Assembly: GCA_031259945.1 (NCBI GenBank)
Contig: JAIRKU010000024.1
Location: 1 to 40,914, forward strand
Length of the DNA stretch: 40,914 bases
Source of the DNA: Mycoplasmataceae bacterium
Lineage (GTDB): Bacteria > Bacillota_I > Bacilli_A > Mycoplasmatales > Mycoplasmoidaceae
Reading direction: 5' to 3'
Part shown: piece after piece, positions 29,541 through 38,140 of the stretch
Numbering within the stretch: position 1 is the stretch's first letter
Layout of the letters: every line of letters starts with the position of its first letter
Made by a program: the position numbers and the translations under genes
Notes under the pieces: model-generated
Databases searched by the model: none
Told to the model about the DNA's origin: nothing
The model's input: only the letters and a program-made list of their open reading frames with translations

Positions 29541-32500
29541 ATGAAAAAATTTAGAAAGCTTTTTTCTCGATTAAATCTGTTAGATTCAGACCAAATTGAT
29601 GAATTTTTTAAACATGTATCGTTTAAAATTCATTTACCACCAAGTGAGTTAAGAGACCGTAATCCATCTATCATTAGCATAATTGTTAAAACCGCCATAC
29701 CGTTTGAACTTCTTACAACTCTTCATGAAAAAATTTTATCTATAAATGCCAATGTTATTTTTGAATTTTTAGGTAATCCAATAATTGTAGATGTCAATGA
29801 ACTTACCAAATATATTCAATATTTTTTAAGATTAAATGAGATTAATAATATTCTAATCAATAGTTTAATCCAAAGACAAAAATTAACTATTTCAGATTCA
29901 GGGGTGGTAATAATTACTTATCAAAATAAAACTGAACTATATGAATTTAAGCAAATTGAAAATCAATTACTTACTTTTTTAAAATCAATAAATTTATATG
30001 TAACAAGTTTTGATTATGATTTGGATGAGAATCATAAACAAATAGAAGCGATTAAAAAAGCTAAACAAGAGCAGATGTTTGTAAATTCAACGCCAATTAA
30101 TGTTGATGATTTACAATTGAGGAAAGTAGAACTATACAACCAAAATTTGTTCAAAAAAAAATTTAAGGAACCAATTGTAAAACTTTCCGACATTGTATAT
30201 ACAGGTGAAAATCAGTACATTAATGTTAGTGGAGAAATTTTTAAAATTACTAGTGATACATTGAAAAATGGAGCTCAAAAATTTGTCTATTACATTACGG
30301 ATTACGATGGTTCATTGGCAATTACAGTATTTGTTGGTAGTAAAAAAACCAATACTTCGTGAGGGACAGACTCAAACCTTCCTTTCTATTACCTTAATAG
30401 CTTTAAAAAAGGAGATTGGGTTAAAGCTAGAATTCGCGTTGACCAAAATAGATTTACGAACAATGACATTCAAGGGTTATCTAATTACATTGCAAAAATA
30501 AATCCACCAAAAGAATTCGTTCGTGAAGATGATGAAATTGAAACCAGGGTTGAATTATTGGCTCATACTAATATGTCCATGTTTGATGGCTTAATTGATC
30601 CAGAAAAATTAGTCCGTAGATCAAAAATTTTTAATTGGGCAGGAATAGGAGTAGCTGATCGCTTTAACGTCCACGCCTATCCAACTTTAATGAATGCTTC
30701 TAACAAATTTAAACAAAAAATTGCTTATGGTCTAGAGTGTAATGTAATTAATTTTAATATTGAAATTGTAACAAATCCTCGTGGCCAGGATTTAAATGAT
30801 AGTGAGATTGTTATTTTTGATATTGAAACTACTGGTTTAAATAATGAATTTGACGAAATAACAGAGTTTGGCGCTATTAAAATTAAAGATGGTATCATCG
30901 TTGATGAAGTTGATTGATTTGTAAGCATTAATCGCCCTCTGTCATACAAAATAAAAGAAAAAACTCATATGACTGATGAAATGTTAGCTGGGCAGCCAAA
31001 TATCAAGACAACATTAAATAAAATTGTTGATTTTTTTGGTGATGCTGTAATATTAGCTCACAATGCTTTAAATTTTGATATTCGTTTTATTAACAAAAAA
31101 TTACAACAAAATAATATGCCTAAATTAACAAATACAGTGATTGATACATTGCTTCTTTCACATGCCATTAATACGCATCTTACTCGGCACAATTTAGGTG
31201 TCATTTCGCGTGATCTTAAATTAAATTATGATGAATCAATTGCTCACCGTGCTAATTTTGATGCACGAATTTTAAATGAAGTTTGACAAGCTATGCGTCA
31301 TAAATTAAATACGCAAGATATTAAAAATATTAATGAAATAAATACTAAATTACAAAATAAGTATTTACACCATAACCAATTTGGTTATTTCATCCAAGTT
31401 TATGCACGAAATCAAAAAGGTATCAAAGATATTTATAAATTAGTATCTACATCACATACTAATAATTTGCATCGTCGTCCACGCGTCTATCGCGATGAAA
31501 TTAAAAACAATCGTTCTAATTTATTAATTGCTAACCATCCTACCGAAGGCGATATTTGAGATATTGCAATAAACGGCACCGACGAAGAATTAGCTCTAGC
31601 TATGATGTTTTATGATTATATTTTTATTGCGCCTATTAGTAATTTAGCGCATTTGATCCATCGTGGTGAAACCACTGAAATTGATATTAAAAAAACCATT
31701 ATTAAAATTATAGATGTGGCTAATAATCTTAATAAAAAAGTTATTGCTGTTAGTGACGCTTATTATCTAGATTCTAGCGATAAAATAGCACATAGTGTTT
31801 ATGTTCATACCAAACAAGTAGGTGGAGGTAGTCACCGATTTTATCGATATAGTGAAAGTAATGAAGTGATGCCTGATTTACATCTAAGAACAACTAAAGA
31901 AATGTTAAAAGAATTTACTTTTTTAAAAGATGAACAAAAAATTAAGGATATTGTTGTTAACAACTCTAAACTATTTCTGGAACAAATTAAACCAGATATT
32001 AAACCAATCAAAACTGGTTCATATCGGCCTAAATTGGGAGACGTTGCTACAAAACTAAAAGAATTGGTTAATCAACGTATTTATGAAGTTTATGGCGACA
32101 CAGTTCCGGCGATTATCATGGATCGTATTAACCACGAATTAAAAATGATTGTTGATAATGATTATTCAATCATATATTGAATATGTTATCTTTTAGTTAA
32201 AGAGACTCATGAAGCCGGATATATTGTGGGCTCAAGAGGTTCTGTTGGTTCTTCCATTATTGCTTTTCTTACAAATATTTCAGAGGTTAATCCTTTAAAA
32301 CCTCATTATTATTGTCAAAAATGTAAACATGTTAATTTTAACATTTCTAATCATGCTGATGGATTTGATTTACCGCCAAAAGTTTGCCCGAAATGTGGTG
32401 CGACAATGTCTGGTGATGGACATAACATTCCTTTTGAAACTTTCTTAGGGTTTCCTAACGATCCCAAAGTACCAGATATAGATTTAAATTTTCCAGGTGA

Positions 32501-33920
32501 GTATCAAATCCATGCGCACAATTACATTCGTAAAATGTTTGGCGAAACACATACTTTTAGAGCAGGCACCATTTCTACTGTGGCCGAGAAAACTGCTTTT
32601 GGTTGAGTGCGTAATTATTTTGAATTAACCAAACCTAATGAACAAATTAAAAGCTCTACCATTGAATGAATCGCTTCTAAATGTATTGATGTAAAACGAA
32701 CCACAGGGCAACACCCTGGCGGCATAATAATCGTTCCTAAAGAATATGACATATTAGATTTTACACCATACAATTTTCCGGCCGATAATCGTGAAATGAC
32801 TTGATATACCACTCATTTCGATTATGATAAAATCCATGATAATTTATTAAAATTTGATATTCTGGGTCATGAAGATCCGTCGTCTTTAAAGATGCTAGAG
32901 AATATCACTGGTGTAAAAATCAAAGATATTCCTTTTAATGATCATGATGTTCTTAAACTTTATTCTTCACTAGATTCGCTTAAAATTGACCCCAATTTAT
33001 TATTAGGTGAAAAAGTGGCATCCTTTGGTTTGCCAGAGTTTGCTACTCAATTTGTACGTAGTATGTTAATAACCGCTCAACCAAAGACTTTTGCTGATTT
33101 AGTACGTGTCTGTGGTTTGGCTCATGGCACCAACGTTTGGAAAAATAATGCTGAAAATCTTATTACATCTCATGGTATGAAATTATCAGAGGTCATTACT
33201 TGTCGCGATGACATCATGAATTACCTAATACATGTAGGAATTGACAATGAAAATGCTTTTAAAATCATGGAAGCTGTACGAAAAGGTAAAGGATTAACTA
33301 AAGAATGAATGGATTTAATGCGTAAAATGGGTGTTACTGAATGATACATTAATTCTTGTAACAAAATCAAATACTTGTTTCCTAAAGCGCATGCAACCGC
33401 TTATGTAATGATGTCTTATCGGATCGCATGATTTAAAATTCATTATCCTTTGGCTTTTTATGCCACTTATTTTAGCATTCGTCCCGCCGTGAGTGATTTG
33501 CCCACTTTATTAAAAGGTGCTGATGGTATTAGAAATAAATTAAATGATATTAAGACAAGATTGTCAGACTATAAGACTAAAGGTACTGTGAAAGTAAAAG
33601 AAGAAGATTTAATCCCCACTTATGAGTTAGCATTAGAAATGTTAGCTAGAGGGTATTCATTTACTAACATTGATTTACAAAAATCTGATGCTTTTAATTA
33701 TAAAATTGAGGGTAAAACACTTATTCCTCCATTTAAAGTCATAGATGGTATGGGCGAATTAGCTGCTCAATCTATTGTGGATGCTCGTAAAGCTAAACCG
33801 TTTACTTCTAAATTGGATTTAATTCAACGTACTAAAATAACAAAAACAATTTTAGCGACATTAAACAATATGGGAGTTACATCAAATTTAGATGAAGACA
33901 ATCAATTGAGTTTATTTTAG
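29541..33920 (+). CDS. polC: DNA polymerase III PolC-type alpha subunit
   Basis: Replicative polymerase of low-GC Gram-positives, 1459 residues. In order: an N-terminal domain, an OB domain (about 215-320), a PHP domain split by the exonuclease, the proofreading exonuclease with FDIETTGL (D427, E429) and [10 protein letters not shown], the PHP remainder, a polymerase with a Cys4 zinc site (YCQKCK...CPKCGATM), the catalytic acidic pair in [12 protein letters not shown] (D979, D981) and [14 protein letters not shown], then the C-terminal fingers and helix-hairpin regions. The PHP metal residues are changed: the usual HLHTxMS reads LAHTNMS and TDH reads ADR. Many TGA Trp codons fall inside. Its end overlaps the small coiled-coil gene by nine bases on the opposite strand. 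Confidence 0.96.
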
Positions 33921-34193
33921 ATTATTGCGTTTAAGAACGCTTTCTACATTTGTTAAACGAATATTGATTGTTTTAACTTCGTACTCTAGATTAGTCACTC
34001 GAGTTTTAACATCTTTAACGTCAGCTTGAACAACCTTCAAATTAGTCTGAACAACTTTTAAACCACTGGCAATCTGCAACAATAATTCGTGGTCGGTAGA
34101 AGCGTTAACAGATTTCGCTTGATGGAAAGAGCCAGTCTTATCTTTTTTAAGATTAAAACTAGCAAATTCCACTTTACGAACTACTTTTTTCAT
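33912..34193 (-). CDS. Hypothetical coiled-coil protein
   Basis: A 93-residue basic protein with no recognised domain. Residues 45-88 form a heptad-like repeat: GLKVVQTNLKVVQADVKDV (two near-identical LKVVQ units) continued by VTNLEYEVKTINIRLTNVE. This resembles the short coiled-coil proteins common in mycoplasmas, including those labelled DUF16, but I cannot prove homology. The N-terminus KKVVRKVEFASFNLKK is strongly positive. ATG 34193 is chosen because TATAAT stands six bases upstream; an ATG 15 bases earlier lies within the promoter. It is convergent with polC. Confidence 0.65.
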   Translation of the reverse strand: MKKVVRKVEFASFNLKKDKTGSFHQAKSVNASTDHELLLQIASGLKVVQTNLKVVQADVKDVKTRVTNLEYEVKTINIRLTNVESVLKRNNLK

Positions 34194-34199
34194 GTGAGC

Positions 34200-34205
34200 A
34201 TTATA
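34200..34205 (-). promoter_or_regulatory. -10 box of a leaderless promoter for the coiled-coil gene
   Basis: TATAAT directly after TG on the minus strand, six bases before the ATG at 34193; no Shine-Dalgarno site. Confidence 0.55.
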
Positions 34206-34257
34206 CAAGCGTTTGAACCATTTATATTTTTTCTACAATATAAGCAAAGCTTATTTT

Positions 34258-34290
34258 AAAATAAAAACTCCACACTATAGAGTTGGAGTT
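34258..34290 (-). terminator. Intrinsic terminator after tRNA-Gly
   Basis: On the minus strand, AACTCCA and TGGAGTT (34284-34290 and 34266-34272) form a seven-pair stem followed by TTTATTTT. It lies seven bases beyond the encoded CCA of the tRNA. Confidence 0.75.
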
Positions 34291-34296
34291 AATTTT

Positions 34297-34370
34297 TGGA
34301 GCAGGTAATCGGAATCGAACCGACAACCACAGCTTGGGAAGCTATTGTTTTACCACTAAACTATACCTGC
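34297..34370 (-). tRNA. tRNA-Gly, anticodon CCC
   Basis: The 74 bases fold completely: acceptor GCAGGTA/TACCTGC, D arm GTTT/AAAC with GG in the loop, anticodon stem ATAGC/GCTGT with loop TTCCCAA, four-base variable loop, T arm GTCGG/CCGAT with loop TTCGATT, discriminator T, and an encoded CCA. The anticodon read from the loop is CCC, which decodes GGG. Mycoplasmas usually rely on a tRNA-Gly with UCC, so another glycine tRNA must exist elsewhere in the genome. Confidence 0.93.
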
Positions 34371-34598
34371 ATGGTCTTAATAATATCATATGGGAATGTG
34401 TATTCCTAATTAAAGGTTTGTGTTGTATTTTAAGCGAGATTAAAAAAGTATTATCTGATAGGTGATTTTACCAACATTTATAGTTTAGCACTAATTAATG
34501 TCGTTCTTATGATTGAAAGTTATTAACAATTAGACATCTATTCACTTTTTTAGTGTCTTTAAATTTAGCGATTCTTGACTATAAGAACATTAATGTAG
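34371..34598. other. Intergenic region with imperfect inverted repeat
   Basis: No gene seen. ATTAATG...GTTCTTAT at 34494-34510 is answered by ATAAGAAC...ATTAAT at 34581-34594 in inverse orientation with a three-base gap, and a smaller hairpin GACA/TGTC lies between them. The role is unknown; it may be debris beside the decayed gene. Confidence 0.3.
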
Positions 34599-35112
34599 TT
34601 ATATTTTTTTACCTTTTATATAGTCAATATAAGCTTTTTTCATTTTTTCATAAGGCGAAGCATATTTATCGCGCCATCATGGTTCATTTTTAGATTTTGT
34701 TATACATATCAATACTTTTTCTGAAATGGATTTTTCATTATCGACTGATACATAAAAGATTTTGTTTGAATTCATTCAAACGTTCTCTATCGTTAGGATT
34801 AAGTAATTTACGATTTATCGGTATTGCTAATTCCTTTGGAATAAAAGCCATTTGTGAAATAGAAATATATTGATTGGGTTGTTTTTTAAATCTGTATCAT
34901 TCGATACGTTTATTATTCACATTTTCGTTTTGTTAAGAAGTATGTATCGTTTGTTCTTTAAAAAAATGTCCAATTTGTCCCCTCCTATAACTGGGCCTAT
35001 TCAATATCGATTGTCAATTTTTAAATGAGATGAATCTAATTCTTTTTTTAGAATAAATTCCGTTTTTCTCAAAATAATTTCTCGATAGTTTTCAGTATTA
35101 CATATTTATTGA
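34599..35112 (-). pseudogene. Decayed gene of unknown function, several frameshifts
   Basis: Three consecutive minus-strand segments in different frames read like one protein: first a part with YREIILRKTEFILKKELD and NRYWIGPVIGGDKLDIFL, then RIEWYRFKKQPNQYISISQM and AFIPKELAIP, and finally EKVLICITKSKNEPWWRDKY ending YIKGKKI before TAA. The pieces are rich in ordinary protein sequence, with TGA at likely Trp positions (NRYW, EWYRF, PWWRD), but are separated by at least two frameshifts. The 5' end has no start codon in frame. I do not recognise the family. It lies beside the fic gene and a small RNA candidate, in what looks like an accessory patch. Confidence 0.55.
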
Positions 35113-35139
35113 ATCATAGGATATTAAACACAATGTAAA

Positions 35140-35162
35140 GAAAAAACAGACATTACTGTCTG
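35140..35162 (-). terminator. Intrinsic terminator, minus strand
   Basis: CAGACA, four-base loop, TGTCTG (perfect six-pair stem, 35147-35162), followed on the minus strand by TTTTTT and C. It ends either the fic transcript or the small RNA candidate just upstream of it. Confidence 0.8.
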
Positions 35163-35230
35163 TTATCTACCACACTTTCCCGGAATCCCGGCTTGCAGTG
35201 ATTGCTCTTTCGTGTTGGTTACCCAACCCC
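35141..35230 (-). ncRNA. Candidate structured small RNA, about 90 nt
   Basis: On the minus strand an AT-rich promoter-like stretch (TATTAT and TATAAA at 35233-35243) is followed by GGGG at 35230-35227 and a much more GC-rich segment that can fold into three hairpins. These are GTTGG-GTAA-CCAAC with a GNRA loop; CCGG-GATT-CCGG, extended by an outer CACT/AGTG helix across an internal loop; and the terminator hairpin with its T run. No open frame of note is present. I compared it by eye with the conserved cores of SRP RNA, tmRNA, RNase P and common riboswitches and found no match. It could also be the 3' untranslated part of the fic message. Confidence 0.45.
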
Positions 35231-35317
35231 ATATTTATAATAAATTTTTTTAAAAAATATTTGTGAGCGTTCTACTTTAATGGGTGTATCTCAATTGGTC
35301 CCTTACGATGAAAGGAG

Positions 35318-36340
35318 TTATTTTAATATTTTTCAACTTCCTGTTTTATCGCTACCTATTCTTGAAATATAACCATTATCTTTTAATCGTTTCAATTCTC
35401 GTTTAACTGTAGCAATTCCTTTATTAAGTTTCTTAGAAAGAATAGCGGCTGTTATTTTATGATCTTCTTTAATCATACTAAGTACAGTTTCTTGTTTTGT
35501 ATACGGATTATCTTTAATATAAATTTTTAAATCTCGATTTTTAAGTTCATGCTTACTACCAAATAAAAGATTTTCAAAAAAATTATTTAAATATTTAAAA
35601 GTTGCATAAACATAATGTTTATGATCGTTGTAATTAGCACGAACAAGCGCATTTCTAAAATATCAACTATTTTTTCCAAAATATTCATTATTTATATCTA
35701 ATCCTAAAGCTCTTAAATATTTAATTATGAAAACTGCAATTGTTCGTGTATTTCCTTCGCCAAATGGGTGAATTTGTCAGAGGTTTGAAGTAAATTGAGC
35801 AATATGTTCAACCATATGTCTTTTATCTAAGTTTTTGTAGTCAAAACTTTTTTCTTGGTTAAAATCATATTCCAATGTAGGCATAATGCTATTAGCACTT
35901 GCATAACAAACGCTCGCTCCATTTAATACTCATTCTTCTTTAGAAATATTGTAATCACGAATTATGCCGGCCTTTGCTTTTGAATTTTGTCCGCCCAATA
36001 ATTCTATAAACAACTTTTTATGAATAGTAATAAGTTCAATGGGAGAGAAAGAAAAACTTTTATCGTTTAAAATCTCAATAATTCTAGCAGAAACTTTATC
36101 TGCTTCTTCGGTGTTGAGATTCGTGTTTTCTACAGGTTTTTCTTTATAGTATCTATTTAATCGCTCTTGGACCTCATAAATTGAAATATTACCATTAATG
36201 TTTTCTTTAGCTGTTTCCATCAAATATTTGCTAGGTTTCAAACCGTCTACTGCTTGTAGTCCGATGGCAGTTTGTCAATTTTCTCGCTTTCCTTTTTTAT
36301 TAGGTTCATTAAGTTTTTTATATTCTTTGAAGTCTTTCAT
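35318..36340 (-). CDS. Fic-domain protein with C-terminal winged helix
   Basis: A 340-residue Fic/DOC-family enzyme, which as a rule transfers AMP from ATP to a target protein. The active-site loop HPFGEGNTR (catalytic His) near residue 195 is intact, preceded by FTSNLWQ. The N-terminal part with YLMETAKENINGNISIYEVQ and VSARIIEIL is characteristic of the two-domain Fic proteins. The last 65 residues form a winged helix-turn-helix (ITAAILSKKLNKGIATVKRE, LKDNGYISRIG), suggesting DNA binding and self-control. Three TACAGTATCA repeats lie just upstream. Trp codons include TGA (36281 region and in NLWQ), so it is adapted to this genetic code. The ATG has AAAGG about twelve bases upstream. No separate antitoxin gene is adjacent. 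Confidence 0.87.
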
Positions 36341-36373
36341 ATTAATAACACACCTTTTATTCTGATAAAAAAA

Positions 36374-36416
36374 TACAGTATCATTTTTACAGTATCAATA
36401 TTATTTTACAGTATCA
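36374..36416. promoter_or_regulatory. Three TACAGTATCA direct repeats upstream of fic
   Basis: TACAGTATCA occurs at 36374, 36388 and 36407 (TGATACTGTA on the fic strand), spaced 14 and 19 bases, 34 to 76 bases before the fic ATG. Repeats like this are usual operators for a self-regulating winged-helix protein; the fic product has such a domain. Confidence 0.6.
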
Positions 36417-36503
36417 ATAATCTTTTATAACTTAATAAAATTATTTTCTCTAAGTAGTATGTAAATTCAGACTAGCGTATCTTAAAGATTATTTTTATTT
36501 CCT

Positions 36504-36509
36504 TATAAT
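36504..36509 (+). promoter_or_regulatory. -10 box of a leaderless promoter for purF
   Basis: TATAAT six bases before the purF ATG at 36516, with no Shine-Dalgarno sequence. Confidence 0.65.
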
Positions 36510-36515
36510 GTATGC

Positions 36516-37937
36516 ATGAATCATCAAGGGAGTTTTATTCAAAAGCCAAAAGAAGCTTGTGGAATCTTTGGAATTTTTTCTAAACGACCAATAGAAATTC
36601 CTTCATTAATATATTATGGTTTATTTTCATTACAACATCGTGGCCAAGAAGGAACGGGTATTACGGTGAGTAACTTTAAAACTGTAGACCAGTATAAAAA
36701 TGTTGGTTCAGTTGGTGAAATTTTTAATCGCGATGTAATTAATGATTTAAATAAAATAAAACCTTGTTTAGGAATTGGACATGTACGTTATTCCACAGCT
36801 GGAGCAAAAGGGGTTGAAAATGTTCAACCATTGCTAACTGACACTCGAATTGGTCCAATTGCGGTTGCGCATAACGGTAATTTGATTAATGCTGATTTAA
36901 TAAGAGATCAATTAGAAAGACGTGGTTCTAATTTTTATACATCTGTCGACAGCGAAGCCATTATTAAATTAATTTCCAAAAATTTAGTCGAATTTGACCT
37001 TATTAACGCTGTGAAAAAAACTATTTTGACCATCAAAGGCGCATTTAGTTTGTTGATTATGACTAAAGATAAACTAATTGGTGTACGTGATCCATATGGG
37101 ATTAGGCCATTATGTTTAGGTAGATTAAAAACAGGTGCCTATGTTTTATCATCTGAGTCTTGTGCATTAGATGTGATTGGCGCTACTTTTATAAAAGACC
37201 TTAATAAAGGTGAAATGGTAGTTATTACTAAATCTGGTATTAAATCAATTAATTATTCTAAAAATGAACCACAACATACATGTATATTTGAATATGTCTA
37301 TTTTGCAAGACCTGATTCTACAATTGATGGGATTAATTGTTATTTATCAAGAATCCGACAAGGGGAATTATTGTATAAAGAGCATCATTTAAAAGCTGAT
37401 ATGGTAATTTGTGCACCAGATTCTGGTGTCCATGCAGCAACTGGTTATGCGCAAGCTAGTGGCATTCCGTATGGTGTAGGATTAATTAAAAATCGTTATG
37501 TAGCAAGAACTTTTATTAAACCTACCCAAGAATTACGTGAGCATTCTGTTTATATTAAATTAAATCCTTTACGGGTTAATATCGCCAATAAAGATATCAT
37601 CTTAATTGATGATTCAGTTGTGCGAGGGACGACATCACATTATTTAGTAAAATCACTCAAACAAGCTGGTGCTAAAAAAGTTTATTTACTTTTAGCCAGC
37701 CCAGTAATTCAATATCCTTGTTTCTTGGGAATTGATACACCCAATAGGAATCATTTGTTAGCCAATAAATATTCCTTCAAAAAAATGCAACAATTCATTG
37801 GTTGTGATTATTTAGGGTTTTTAAGTTTGGATAATTTAATTCAAACTTGTGGTGGGCAGAATAAATTTTGTACAGGTTGTTTTAATGGTAAATACCCCGT
37901 TTGCCCTTCGAAAATAAAAAAAACAAGGTTCGCGTAA
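36516..37937 (+). CDS. purF: Amidophosphoribosyltransferase, iron-sulfur (B. subtilis) type
   Basis: First enzyme of purine synthesis, making phosphoribosylamine from PRPP and glutamine. The 473-residue protein has a 14-residue propeptide (ending KPKEA) before the catalytic Cys15 in ACGIFGIFS, the glutaminase motif SLQHRGQEGTG, and the PRPP loop IILIDDSVVRGTTS. Four cysteines at 256, 402, 452 and 455 (TCIFEY, YPCFLGID, CTGCFNGKYP) match the [4Fe-4S] ligands of the Bacillus enzyme, whose cluster is destroyed by oxygen. De novo purine synthesis is generally absent from mycoplasmas, and no other pur gene is in this window. The stop codon lies inside the terminator hairpin. Confidence 0.95.
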   Translation: MNHQGSFIQKPKEACGIFGIFSKRPIEIPSLIYYGLFSLQHRGQEGTGITVSNFKTVDQYKNVGSVGEIFNRDVINDLNKIKPCLGIGHVRYSTAGAKGVENVQPLLTDTRIGPIAVAHNGNLINADLIRDQLERRGSNFYTSVDSEAIIKLISKNLVEFDLINAVKKTILTIKGAFSLLIMTKDKLIGVRDPYGIRPLCLGRLKTGAYVLSSESCALDVIGATFIKDLNKGEMVVITKSGIKSINYSKNEPQHTCIFEYVYFARPDSTIDGINCYLSRIRQGELLYKEHHLKADMVICAPDSGVHAATGYAQASGIPYGVGLIKNRYVARTFIKPTQELREHSVYIKLNPLRVNIANKDIILIDDSVVRGTTSHYLVKSLKQAGAKKVYLLLASPVIQYPCFLGIDTPNRNHLLANKYSFKKMQQFIGCDYLGFLSLDNLIQTCGGQNKFCTGCFNGKYPVCPSKIKKTRFA

Positions 37938-37944
37938 CCTTGTT
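37911..37944. terminator. Terminator hairpin shared by purF and alaS
   Basis: AACAAGGTT (37922-37930) and AACCTTGTT (37936-37944) form a nine-pair stem with a five-base loop that contains the purF stop codon. On the minus strand it is followed by TTTTTTTTATTTT, a strong terminator for transcription from alaS; on the plus strand the T run (TTGTTTG) is weak. Between it and alaS (37945-38140) I see no gene. Confidence 0.75.
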
Positions 37945-38140
37945 TGAAGAATCATGGATGTAAATCATTATTGTTCTTTGGATTATTACGGTTAATGTTT
38001 TTAAGCATTAATCTTCTTATCTAACAATCCTAAGAATCTCAAACAACCTACATTTAATAATCTATCATAAAATTTTTTAAAATAAAAATATTTTTTCTAA
38101 ATTAATTTATTAATTTAAATTAATCATTAACTTTCAAATT

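Noticed and set aside
34283-34465. Plus-strand ORF over the tRNA (reads GAGNRNRTDN...)
   Set aside because: This is the well-known false ORF on the complement of a tRNA gene; no ribosome site and fully explained by tRNA-Gly.
35141-35230. SRP RNA, tmRNA, RNase P RNA or a known riboswitch
   Set aside because: None of their conserved cores (for example the GGAA-capped SRP helix, the tRNA-like ends of tmRNA, or the RNase P P4 region) can be found in the sequence.
36374-36416. Short CRISPR-like array
   Set aside because: Three 10-base units with 4- and 9-base gaps are far too small and irregular; they lie at the fic promoter and no cas genes are present.
37870-38010. Minus-strand small ORF starting MLKNINRNN near 38009
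   Set aside because: It runs without a stop through the terminator hairpin into the antisense of purF, so a genuine gene is unlikely despite an AAGAAG before the ATG.
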